DNA from: Saprospiraceae bacterium
GTDB taxonomy: Bacteria > Bacteroidota > Bacteroidia > Chitinophagales > Saprospiraceae
Length of the DNA stretch: 64,000 nucleotides
NCBI GenBank assembly: GCA_016718505.1
Contig: JADKDE010000003.1
Location: 372,001 to 436,000, forward strand
Direction of reading: 5' to 3'
Under the pieces are notes generated by a model. The model was not told the origin of the DNA. It made no database searches and was given only the letters and a program-made list of their open reading frames with translations. This document shows, in pieces, positions 51,150 to 59,365 of the stretch. Numbering within the stretch: position 1 is the first letter of the stretch; the number at the start of each line of letters is the position of its first letter. The position numbers and the translations under genes were made by a program.

Positions 51150-51470
51150 TCAAAGATTACTGGCCAAATTAAATTTTGCATTTGGCAGCTCTATTTGCAA
51201 TTTGACCTGAGCTTTTAGAGCAGAAAAGAATTTCATCAAAGTGTCCATAGTTACGTTGCTTGCATTGCTTTCTAGCCTTGAAATTTGAGCCTTATGAACA
51301 CCGACCAACTCTCCCAATTGTTTCTGGGTCAGATTGCGTTCTTTTCTGCTTTCTTTGATGGCTTTTCCGATTAAATCCATTTGGAGTTCATACTCAAATC
51401 TATCTCTGTTTGGAGTGCCTATTTTTCCAATGATGTCATCGGTAACTTCTTCCAGTGTATATGTTTTCAT
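51150..51470 (-). CDS. XRE-family antitoxin-like protein without a toxin gene
   Basis: 106 residues. Resembles short HigA-type antitoxins: MKTYTLEEVTDDIIGKIGTP at the start, an HTH in RKERNLTQKQLGELVGVHKA, then QISRLESNASNVTMDTLMKF. In such modules a RelE/HigB toxin gene normally precedes the antitoxin. Here the 173 nt upstream up to the multicopper oxidase gene hold no toxin frame, only that gene's terminator. So it is an orphan: a leftover of a module, an anti-addiction antitoxin, or a plain regulator. Confidence 0.8.
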   Translation of the reverse strand: MKTYTLEEVTDDIIGKIGTPNRDRFEYELQMDLIGKAIKESRKERNLTQKQLGELVGVHKAQISRLESNASNVTMDTLMKFFSALKAQVKLQIELPNAKFNLASNL

Positions 51471-51594
51471 TTTCCCAATTTTAATTTGTCTTGAAAATAT
51501 TTGTTTTAGGGTCAGTTTTAACAGGGCGTTTCAGTCTATTCTTAAACAATGATATGAACAGATTGATTTTTTTCAATAAAAATTCTCCATCCGC

Positions 51595-51627
51595 AAAAAA
51601 AACATGGCATATTATTCACATGCCATG
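51595..51627 (-). terminator. Terminator of the copper operon
   Basis: On the minus strand CATGGCAT and ATGCCATG (51603-51610, 51620-51627) form a perfect 8-bp stem with a 9-nt loop, followed by eight T. 16 nt behind the multicopper oxidase stop. Confidence 0.9.
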
Positions 51628-51643
51628 CCTGATTTATTGGTTT

Positions 51644-53896
51644 CTAATAGTTAAGCGTGACGCCAAAGCCCAAGCCCATATCACTATCGTAGTGCGTCGA
51701 TAATCCAAGATTTTTGGTAAGAATATATCGAAATCCAGCCATGTACTCTTTGTCTGAATTCACCATAAATGCCATGCGCAATCGCTTAGAAATTGGGATA
51801 TCCTCTCGCATGAGTGTCAGCAAAACGATTCCATCCGTAAACACTTCAGCCTCGAATTTGACCAGCATCGGCAAAAGATAAGTCAATCCTAGAGAAAAAG
51901 CTTTTCGGGTATCCTTTTTATCTTGCTGCCCAAAAATATTATTTTCATGAAAATCAATGCCTTGCTTTCGATATCGATAGTCAAACCCAACGAAGGGCAT
52001 CAACCACTGCATTTTTCCGATAAAGTAACCTAAGTGTGTGCCTACTTCAAAGCCATGCATATCCATGTATCCAAGACGCCATTCTGATTGTAAGCTCCAA
52101 CGTGTATTGCCCAACATTGCCTCCCCATCGTTTCCGTTTGTCGCAAAATCATTTTGGATCATAAAATGAAATTTCCTATCCTCTGCATTCAATTTTCTAC
52201 GAGCCAGTCTAGGATTGGGTATTTCAGGATTTGGTGCTTGATTTTCATAACTAAAAACCCTACCCATACCAGCCATCATGTGATACAAAATATGGCAATG
52301 GAAAAACCAGTCGCCCTCCACGTTGGCGTTGAATTCGAGCGTGTCGGTTTCCATCGGCATGATATCTACAATATTCTTTAATGGCGCGTAGTCCCCTTGT
52401 CCATTCAATAATCTAAAGTCATGCCCGTGCAAATGCATGGGGTGGCGCATCATAGAGCCGTTGTAGAGGATGATTCGCACATTTTCGCCTTTTTTGATGA
52501 GGATTCTATCGGCTTCACTGATCACTTTATTATTAAGACTCCAGACGTATCGATTCATATTCCCAGTCAACTCGAAGCGAAGTTCCTTCACGGAATTGCT
52601 AGGAGGAAGATTGGTCGGATGCGGAGATCGTAGCATGGCGTAATTCAGCGTCGTGATATCCGAAAGTTTGTTGCCATTGTATCGATCCTCTTCATTGATA
52701 TTGGGCATACCAGAGTCATTATGATTTTGCTTTTGATCTGTTATTTCAGGATACATTACCACGTTCATGTCCATTTGATTTAGAGACATTTGCATGCCCA
52801 TATCATCAAGATCCCCATTCATCTTCATCATATCGTTCATCATTTTCATGCCTTCGAAATACTGGAGCTTGGGCAAAGGACTGGCCAATTGCTTTATACC
52901 ATCGCCGAAGAATATCGACGCAGACTTGGTTCGATCTTCAGGCGTCACCAAAAATTCAAAAGCCGTGTTTTCTGCTGGAATGGTGATTACGACATCATAA
53001 GTTTCGGAAACAGCTATCAACAAGCGGTCAACTTCAATCGGCTCCACATCATTCCCATCGTTGGCTACAACAGTAATCTTTCCTCCAGCGTATTTCAACC
53101 AAAAATAAGAGGAAGCCCCACCGTTGGATATGCGCAATCTCACTTTGTCCCCACCCTTGAACTCGGACAATTGGGACTCTTGCTTACCATTGATCAAAAA
53201 TTTGTCATAATATACATCGCTGACATCCATGGCCAACATCCTTTTCCATTCATTGGTCACTTTGGTCTTGAAATGACCTTCACCAATTGCCTCAGCATAA
53301 CTTTGTGTCGATCCTTTTTTTATGGCAAACCAATCCGTGGCGTTGTGCAACATTCTGTGGACATTGTTCGGATTATAATCCGTCCATTCGCTCAGGATTA
53401 TGGGAATCGTAGGAAGATCGTCTATACCTTGTCTAAATTTTTTATCGTCAGTTCTTTTGTTGATGATAAAGCTTCCGTACATACCAATTTGTTCTTGCAA
53501 TCCACTGTGACTGTGATACCAGTGGGTGCCATTCTGAATAAGTGGAAAACGATACAGGTAGGTTGTATTGGGCTCTATCGGCATCTGGGTGAGATAAGGA
53601 ACACCATCCTCGGGGTTAGGCACCATCAAGCCATGCCAATGCAGGGAGGTCGATTCTTTCAGCTTATTGTGAACATAAATTTCAGCAGTATCTCCTTCGG
53701 TAAATGTAAGGGTCGGCATTGGAATCATACCATTTACAGCTATCGCACGACGGGATTTACCCGTAAAATTAACAACTGTATCTTGGACATATAGGTCGTA
53801 GCGGACTACTTTTTGTGCAAAATTAATTTGAGTAAAGAATAATAATAGCAAAGCTATTTGCAGCATTTTTTGACGAATATTAGATTGAAAATCCAT
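51644..53896 (-). CDS. Multicopper oxidase (CopA-like) with C-terminal outer-membrane-like extension
   Basis: 750 residues. Signal peptide around MLQIALLLLFFTQINFAQ (start 53896; 53866 is an alternative). Three cupredoxin domains with all four copper-binding motifs: LHWHGLMVP, HWYHSHSGLQ, HPMHLHGHDF and HCHILYHMMAGM (type 1 Met). A Met-rich segment (MKMMNDMMKMNGDLDDMGMQ) as in copper-tolerance oxidases lies before domain 3. After about residue 560 comes an added region with barrel-like alternation (EWRLGYMDMHGFEVGTHLGY, FVGFDYRYRKQGIDF, GLGFGVTLNY at the very end), resembling CopB. The enzyme oxidises Cu(I) outside the cytoplasm. Third gene of a leftward operon. Confidence 0.9.
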   Translation of the reverse strand: MDFQSNIRQKMLQIALLLLFFTQINFAQKVVRYDLYVQDTVVNFTGKSRRAIAVNGMIPMPTLTFTEGDTAEIYVHNKLKESTSLHWHGLMVPNPEDGVPYLTQMPIEPNTTYLYRFPLIQNGTHWYHSHSGLQEQIGMYGSFIINKRTDDKKFRQGIDDLPTIPIILSEWTDYNPNNVHRMLHNATDWFAIKKGSTQSYAEAIGEGHFKTKVTNEWKRMLAMDVSDVYYDKFLINGKQESQLSEFKGGDKVRLRISNGGASSYFWLKYAGGKITVVANDGNDVEPIEVDRLLIAVSETYDVVITIPAENTAFEFLVTPEDRTKSASIFFGDGIKQLASPLPKLQYFEGMKMMNDMMKMNGDLDDMGMQMSLNQMDMNVVMYPEITDQKQNHNDSGMPNINEEDRYNGNKLSDITTLNYAMLRSPHPTNLPPSNSVKELRFELTGNMNRYVWSLNNKVISEADRILIKKGENVRIILYNGSMMRHPMHLHGHDFRLLNGQGDYAPLKNIVDIMPMETDTLEFNANVEGDWFFHCHILYHMMAGMGRVFSYENQAPNPEIPNPRLARRKLNAEDRKFHFMIQNDFATNGNDGEAMLGNTRWSLQSEWRLGYMDMHGFEVGTHLGYFIGKMQWLMPFVGFDYRYRKQGIDFHENNIFGQQDKKDTRKAFSLGLTYLLPMLVKFEAEVFTDGIVLLTLMREDIPISKRLRMAFMVNSDKEYMAGFRYILTKNLGLSTHYDSDMGLGFGVTLNY

Positions 53897-53971
53897 TTTA
53901 AAAATTTCATTTTGATGTGTTTTTTAAAAGAAATGGCGCAGAGAGAAATATCCTCCGCGCCATATTCTAAA

Positions 53972-54836
53972 TTATTTAAGTGTTTCCACGGTTTTGCCAC
54001 AGGTCAGCATTTGATTTCCATAATAAGGATTTTTAATGTCCTTATCCTTGCTCAACCAATCAGCTCCTTTGCCATCATTGGCCATAGGGCAGTGTTGGAA
54101 ATAGATGGGTGACTCGAGCGAAGAAACTTTCATCAAATCGTATATGCTCTTAGATACGCCCATAAAATGGATTCGTTGTTGACTTATGTCCTTGCTTTCC
54201 ACTATTTTTTTGGTGTCAGATTCTAGATTTTTCATCACTTTCATCCAAACCATGTGCTCGTCCATAGCCATTTTTTCCATTTTAACTTGGTTGATTGTGG
54301 CCAATAAATTGGTCGCCATTTTGTTTGCTTTGGATTTTTCTGTCTGGACCAAAGCATCTTTCAGCGCGAAGTAATTTTCATAAATACCGCTTAATGGCGA
54401 ACCTATCATGACTGGCTCAGAAGCTTTGGGAGACATATGGCTGTCTGAATTAGACTTGCTAGCCACGGTCATAGTGTGCATTGAGGCCGTTTGGGCTACC
54501 CTATCGTATTGGCAGCAGTCATCCAATTTTTTATAAACGTCATCTGGAGCGAGAAATTTATCACTATCATAACCCACCAAGGCGATTCTCTTCAAGATTT
54601 CATCTTGATTCGTTTTTTTCTCGTTGTATGTAATGGTTGCCATTTGGGTATCTTTATCCCAAGTTACTTTGGCAACTTTTCGTTGATTACCAGCTTTTTC
54701 TATTTTGGACTTACACATGTTACAGTTTCCGTAGATTCTGACGGTTTCGGTTTTTGCATTTTTTAATTTGGCAGTAACTGTTATTGAATGACAACAATCC
54801 ACCGATTGTCATCAAAATTATCATTATTGATTTCAT
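53972..54836 (-). CDS. Secreted HMA-domain plus DUF3347 copper protein (one-base frameshift near the start)
   Basis: The longest simple frame begins at 54802 with MDCCHSITVTAKL, which has no signal. An ATG at 54836 in another frame gives MKSIIMILMTIGGLLSFNNS, a good signal peptide, and joins the main frame as YCQIKNAKTETVRIYGNC if one T of the T6 run at 54759-54764 is removed. I therefore take 54836 as the true start. Next is a heavy-metal-associated domain with the metal site IYGNCNMCKSKIEKAG, then DUF3347 (SGIYENYFALKDALVQTEKS, YFQHCPMANDGKGADWLS), typical of copper-efflux accessory proteins of Bacteroidota. Lies 75 nt before the multicopper oxidase gene. Confidence 0.85.
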
Positions 54837-54935
54837 TTTGAAAATATTAAATATTAAATAAAATTATATATTTTAGCTCGAAAAAGCGAAGCATTGCTTT
54901 CGAGTGGACAGACCAATGGCTGTCAGGGATATAAT

Positions 54936-55322
54936 CTAATTAATATTTGGTGGAATCCAGATCGATTGAAAACCTGAGGATAGGAATGGATTCTTAAAGT
55001 AAGATTTTTTCTTTTCTATGAAAATTGCATCGTCATTGAATACCAACTTGGCTTCGACAGGCAAGGCAAAAAAGTAGCTAATGGAAGGACAAGAACAAGA
55101 TGTGTCTTTGCATTTCCCATCACATCCATCTTCATTTTCCTCTTGAGAAGAACAGGAGTCTTTGCAACAATCCTTTGTTTCTGATGCCTTGCTTTTCTTT
55201 TTATCGCAGCAAGACGTCCCAGTCTTTTCTGAGGAATTGCCACATGCGAAACTATAACTAGGTGTAAACAACCAGCCAAAGCTAAAAATTAAAAGAAATA
55301 GAAGGACTTTCTTTTTCATCAC
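54936..55322 (-). CDS. Secreted Cys-rich protein of the copper operon
   Basis: 128 residues. Signal peptide MMKKKVLLFLLIFSFGWLFT. The mature N-terminal half holds about a dozen cysteines in CC and CxC-like patterns (TSCCDKKKSK, TKDCCKDSCSSQ, DGCDGKCKDTSCSCPS), well suited to bind Cu(I) or another soft metal. The C-terminal half is hydrophobic-aromatic (SISYFFALPVEAKLVFNDD). No family is recognised. It is the first gene of the leftward unit with the HMA protein and the oxidase, which supports a role in copper handling. Confidence 0.7.
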   Translation of the reverse strand: MMKKKVLLFLLIFSFGWLFTPSYSFACGNSSEKTGTSCCDKKKSKASETKDCCKDSCSSQEENEDGCDGKCKDTSCSCPSISYFFALPVEAKLVFNDDAIFIEKKKSYFKNPFLSSGFQSIWIPPNIN

Positions 55323-55470
55323 AATATTGAGACCACCAATTCTAGAATTGGTTCAAAAACATTCCCAAAAATTGGTTGTAAAAGTGTTAATTTTTATTTA
55401 AAATATCAAGAAGTAGGCCTTTCGCAAAATTACTATGATCAAAATCATAAATACCGTGAATCAAATCGGA

Positions 55471-55590
55471 GATTGCGTCAGCGATCGAAACGAGCTCCGA
55501 AGGAGCGTCTCGAAGAGACCGCAACAAAGTGAAGTCGTAAAGAGCGCGACCCTCCTTCGTCTCCGAGGCGAGGGAGGGGGACGCCCAAAT
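55471..55590 (+). repeat. Structured intergenic element, copy C
   Basis: gattgcgtcagcgatcgaaacg, stems GCTCC/GGAGC and GTCTC/GAGAC, the linker cgcaacaaagtgaagtcg (compare copy A), a terminal stem with ctcc/gagg pairs, and the end gggggacgcccaaat. Between divergent genes, 82 nt before the hutU start. Confidence 0.75.
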
Positions 55591-55647
55591 CCAACCAACT
55601 AAACGCAATATTTTCGGGAAAATAAGAGATGAATTGTCCTTGTTGGT

Positions 55648-55655
55648 TACCTTTG
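55648..55655 (+). promoter_or_regulatory. hutU -7 promoter element
   Basis: TACCTTTG, full match to TAnnTTTG, 16 nt before the ATG. Confidence 0.6.
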
Positions 55656-55671
55656 CAAACAAAAAAAGAAC

Positions 55672-57678
55672 ATGAATTTTCAAGATGAGATTCGCAGGGG
55701 TATTCCTGCCGATTTGCCTAGTCCCAAAGGTCCCGGGCTGAATGTTCCACATGCACCGGTTAGGGTTCTAAAGGGGGTATTGAATCAGGACGAGAGAAAG
55801 CTGGCTATTGAAAATGCGCTGAGATATTTCCCTTCGAAAGATCACAAAATATTGGCTCAGGAGTTCACAAAGGAGCTCGAAACGTATGGTCGTATCTATA
55901 TGTATCGGTACATGCCCTCGTATGAAATCTATGCTCGCCCCATCCAGGATTATCCTGCAAAAACTCCGCAAGCGGCAGCAATCATGTTGATGATACAAAA
56001 CAATTTGGATCCAAAAGTCGCAAAATATCCGGAAGAATTGATCACGTATGGTGGGAACGGCGCTGTATTTCAAAATTGGGCTCAGTATTTACTTACGATG
56101 CAGTATCTCTCCGAGATGACTGAGGAGCAGACATTGGCGATATATTCGGGTCACCCCATGGGACTGTTCCCTAGTCATAAAGATGCGCCAAGGGTGGTCG
56201 TGACGAATGGGATGATGATCCCCAATCATAGCAGCAAAGACGATTGGAACAAATACAATGCGCTAGGTGTCACGCAATATGGACAAATGACAGCAGGGTC
56301 CTATATGTATATCGGGCCTCAAGGCATCGTCCATGGAACAACGATTACGCTGCTCAATGCTGGGCGGATGAAGGGGCATGGAATGGTAAACCTCGCTGGG
56401 AAGGTGTTCGTAACTTCTGGATTGGGAGGCATGTCTGGAGCTCAGTCTTTGGCGGCCATCATCACGGGAGCTGTGGGGGTAATCGCGGAAGTCGATGACG
56501 ATGCGATCGAACAAAGGCTAGCAGATGGCTACGTGCTAAAAGAAAATATATACACCGACCTAAAAGAATTAACGCAGAAAATAATTGAAGCCAAAGAATC
56601 TGAAAAAGCGGTTACCTTGATTTATCATGGAAACATCGTGGATCTGTGGGAGTATTTCGTTCAGGTGGGATTGAAGGTAGAATTGGGTTCAGATCAAACT
56701 TCCCTGCACAATATAGACGACTGTGGTTATATACCCTGCGGCTATAAATTCACGGAAGCGAAGGCTTTGATGAATAGCGACAAGCCAAAATTCATGGCAG
56801 AGATCAAAAAAACTTTGAGGCGACATGTAGATGCCATCAATGCTATGTGTTTCAACGGAATGTACTTCTGGGATTATGGTAATGCATTTTTGAAGGAAGC
56901 AGGAGATTCAGGAGCCAACGTATGGGCTGACGAAGCTAAAACTAAATACATCTATCCGTCATATGTCCAAGACATCATGGGGCCTTTGTGTTTTGACTAT
57001 GGTTTTGGGCCATTCAGGTGGGTATGCACGAGTGGTTCGGAAGAAGACCTATGGACTACGGATGCCATCGCTGCCGAATGTCTAGAAAAAATGATGCTGG
57101 ATGCCCCCAAAGAGATACAACCACAACTAAAAGACAATCTCAATTGGGTTAGAGATGCTAGAAAAAATCTACCCATCGTAGGATCTAAATCTAGGATTTT
57201 GTACGCCGACGCACAAGGTAGGATAGCCATTGCATCGGCATTTAACAAAGCCATCAAAGAAGGAAAAATCAACGGTTCGGTTGTTTTAGGGAGAGATCAC
57301 CACGACGTCAGTGGGACTGATTCTCCATATAGAGAGACATCCAATATCTACGATGGATCAAAATATACCGCAGATATGGCGATACAAAACGTCATTGGCG
57401 ATTCGTTCAGAGGTGCAACTTGGGTCTCCATACACAATGGTGGCGGTGTAGGCTGGGGCGAAGTGATCAATGGGGGATTTGGCATGTTATTGGATGGTAG
57501 CGACGACGCACAAAGGCGATTAGAATCCATGTTGCACTGGTATGTGAATAACGGTATCGCAAGGCGTGCTTGGGCTAGGAACGACGAAGCATTGTTCGCT
57601 ATCAAAAGGGCTATGGAACAGGAACCAAAACTAAAAGTTACAATACCCAATAAAGTAGATTGGGAGGGGATAGAGTAG
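55672..57678 (+). CDS. hutU: Urocanate hydratase
   Basis: 668 residues, the length of the longer bacteroidete urocanases. Converts urocanate to imidazolonepropionate with NAD+ as a bound electrophilic cofactor, the second step of histidine breakdown. Recognisable segments: ELITYGGNGAVFQNWAQYLL, IYSGHPMGLFPS, QYGQMTAGSYMYIGPQGIVH, the Gly-rich GLGGMSGAQSLAA, and near the end HNGGGVGWGEVINGGFGMLL. No hutH, hutI or hutG is in the window, so the gene is separate from a hut operon here. Own -7 box upstream. Confidence 0.96.
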   Translation: MNFQDEIRRGIPADLPSPKGPGLNVPHAPVRVLKGVLNQDERKLAIENALRYFPSKDHKILAQEFTKELETYGRIYMYRYMPSYEIYARPIQDYPAKTPQAAAIMLMIQNNLDPKVAKYPEELITYGGNGAVFQNWAQYLLTMQYLSEMTEEQTLAIYSGHPMGLFPSHKDAPRVVVTNGMMIPNHSSKDDWNKYNALGVTQYGQMTAGSYMYIGPQGIVHGTTITLLNAGRMKGHGMVNLAGKVFVTSGLGGMSGAQSLAAIITGAVGVIAEVDDDAIEQRLADGYVLKENIYTDLKELTQKIIEAKESEKAVTLIYHGNIVDLWEYFVQVGLKVELGSDQTSLHNIDDCGYIPCGYKFTEAKALMNSDKPKFMAEIKKTLRRHVDAINAMCFNGMYFWDYGNAFLKEAGDSGANVWADEAKTKYIYPSYVQDIMGPLCFDYGFGPFRWVCTSGSEEDLWTTDAIAAECLEKMMLDAPKEIQPQLKDNLNWVRDARKNLPIVGSKSRILYADAQGRIAIASAFNKAIKEGKINGSVVLGRDHHDVSGTDSPYRETSNIYDGSKYTADMAIQNVIGDSFRGATWVSIHNGGGVGWGEVINGGFGMLLDGSDDAQRRLESMLHWYVNNGIARRAWARNDEALFAIKRAMEQEPKLKVTIPNKVDWEGIE

Positions 57679-57798
57679 TTAGTGGCCACTTGGAGCTATT
57701 AAATATAGAACCTGGGAACACACTTAGATAAAGCCTTCACGATGAGGGAAAATTTTATCTTACTGTAATAAATTTTGTTCAATTTAGATAAAATAGCA

Positions 57799-58734
57799 AT
57801 GAGAAGATATTTTATTTTATTTATATCGATTACACTTTTTTCAATTAGTTGTGGTGGTCAAAAATCTCCCAATCTTAAAATAGAAAAGGTTTATCTGGAC
57901 CATTTGGACTCAACCAAAAACTGTTATACGTTGATTTATCCACCTAAACTTCCTTGGAATGGATTTATAATTTTGCTACCAGGCTTAGGAGAAACAACAG
58001 ACAGAGTTTTACAACAATCCTCTCTACCTAAAAAATTGGCATTAAACGGTATTCTCACGGTTATTCCGACGTTTCAAGATGGAGTATTTTCTTTTGGTGT
58101 TGACAGTTTAAGCCAGCAGAGTTTTGGCATAATACTAAAAGATATAAAGTCAAAACACAATCTTTCCGGTCTAAGATTTTATGTTGGTGGGTATTCTATA
58201 GGTGGAAGTTGTGCCATTAAATATGCAGAAAACTCAGTAATAAAGCCAACTGCTATTTTTGCAATAGATCCTCCGCTTGATTTCGAACGATTGTATTACT
58301 CTGCAAAACGAGATATAAGACTTTCAAAGGGCTTGGAGCCCAATCCAGAAAATTTTTACATCATTGAAAGATTGGAAAAAGAAACTGGGGGAAATCCCGA
58401 AGCAAAATTGTCCGAATATTATAAATTTTCACCTTATTCATTTTCAGATACCTCCCAGACTGCAATTAAAAAACTTGGAAATCTTCCTTTGAGAATATAT
58501 ACAGAACCTGATATAAGATGGTGGATGGAAGAGCGCAGATCAGACTTTACAAGTATGAACTCAACGGAATGTTCCGCTTTGATCAACGAACTAAATAGAC
58601 TTGGCTATAGCAATGCCAAATTGATTACGACGTATAATAGAGGTTTTAGAAAACCAGACAACAGAAGACATCCTCATTCGTGGAGCATTGTCGATGATGA
58701 AGAGTTAATAAAATGGTTGCTCAAACAGAATTAA
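57799..58734 (+). CDS. Alpha/beta hydrolase-like lipoprotein
   Basis: 311 residues from the ATG at 57799, which starts a lipoprotein signal (MRRYFILFISITLFSISCGG). The hydrolase fold shows an oxyanion region (FIILLPGLGETTDRVLQ) and a nucleophile elbow FYVGGYSIGGSCAIKYA (G-x-S-x-G). A candidate acid lies in FAIDPPLD and a C-terminal His in RRHPHSWSIVDDEELIKWLL. Probably an outer-membrane- or periplasm-anchored esterase-type protein; substrate unknown. Stands alone between hutU and a transposase remnant. Confidence 0.75.
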   Translation: MRRYFILFISITLFSISCGGQKSPNLKIEKVYLDHLDSTKNCYTLIYPPKLPWNGFIILLPGLGETTDRVLQQSSLPKKLALNGILTVIPTFQDGVFSFGVDSLSQQSFGIILKDIKSKHNLSGLRFYVGGYSIGGSCAIKYAENSVIKPTAIFAIDPPLDFERLYYSAKRDIRLSKGLEPNPENFYIIERLEKETGGNPEAKLSEYYKFSPYSFSDTSQTAIKKLGNLPLRIYTEPDIRWWMEERRSDFTSMNSTECSALINELNRLGYSNAKLITTYNRGFRKPDNRRHPHSWSIVDDEELIKWLLKQN

Positions 58735-58980
58735 CTTCAACAATTATCGGATTACTTAAAAGGAAGCCTTTCTAAATAGAATATTTTCATTAAATTTGAC
58801 TACAAAATTCAGATATTTGTTTCAAAAGGATTGCAAAAGACATAGAATATATGAACAATAGCTCACTTAAAAGATAATATCTACCTAAAATTTGGGCAGA
58901 AATAGAAAACATAAAGACTTAATTAGTCAAGCCTTAAAAACAACCTTATGTGGGTATAGTTGATTTGTACAATCCTTGAT
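58735..58980. other. A+T-rich intergenic DNA
   Basis: No frame, promoter or hairpin worth listing. Adjoins the truncated side of the transposase remnant. Confidence 0.5.
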
Positions 58981-59142
58981 CTATTCCTCCGCAATTAAAA
59001 TTAAGTCTTTCAACGTTTCTGACGTATGAGCAGACCCAATGTGCTGCATTATAATTCTTTTATTGTTTTGGTATATAACCACTGGATAGCCTTCGTATTT
59101 GATGCCGTGTTTACAACCCGTATTTTCATAAAAACATACCAT
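58981..59142 (-). pseudogene. N-terminal remnant of an IS1634/IS4-type transposase
   Basis: 53 codons from the ATG at 59142 to TAG at 58981: MVCFYENTGCKHGIKYEGYP, then VVIYQNNKRIIMQHIGSAHT, then SETLKDLILIAEE. The order 'K-R-I-I-x-x-H-I-G-S-A-H-t-x-E-E-L-x-x-L' is characteristic of the N terminus of IS1634-group transposases, normally about 450-600 residues. Nothing of the catalytic part remains downstream. Below the size at which simple frame searches report it. Confidence 0.65.
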
Positions 59143-59143
59143 T

Positions 59144-59208
59144 TAGTGCGGTAATTTAATGCTTTTAAACAACAAAATACTGTAAATCAATGTGCTATAA
59201 CCGCACTA
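59144..59208. repeat. Inverted repeat beside the transposase remnant
   Basis: TAGTGCGGT (59144-59152) and ACCGCACTA (59200-59208) are perfect 9-nt inverted copies, 47 nt apart, directly upstream of the remnant. May be the left end or promoter region of the old insertion sequence. Confidence 0.55.
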
Positions 59209-59365
59209 ATTTTGACTGGGACAAATCAGGATTAAATGTTCTCAGATAGGTGATGTTGCGGACCTTAGACCAAAAGTCCAATCAAAGAACAACATTTGAG
59301 CTTACCACTAAACTATCTTTTAATGCACTATACCAGCTATTCTGCCAAATCAATGTAAACGGCTG

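Noticed and set aside
52790..53794. 334-codon open frame on the plus strand
   Set aside because: It lies wholly antisense to the multicopper oxidase, whose copper motifs are unmistakable; no signal, motif or promoter supports the antisense frame.
55387..55752. 121-codon minus-strand frame covering element C
   Set aside because: It overlaps the hutU start and promoter and the structured element, and has low-complexity, shadow-like content.
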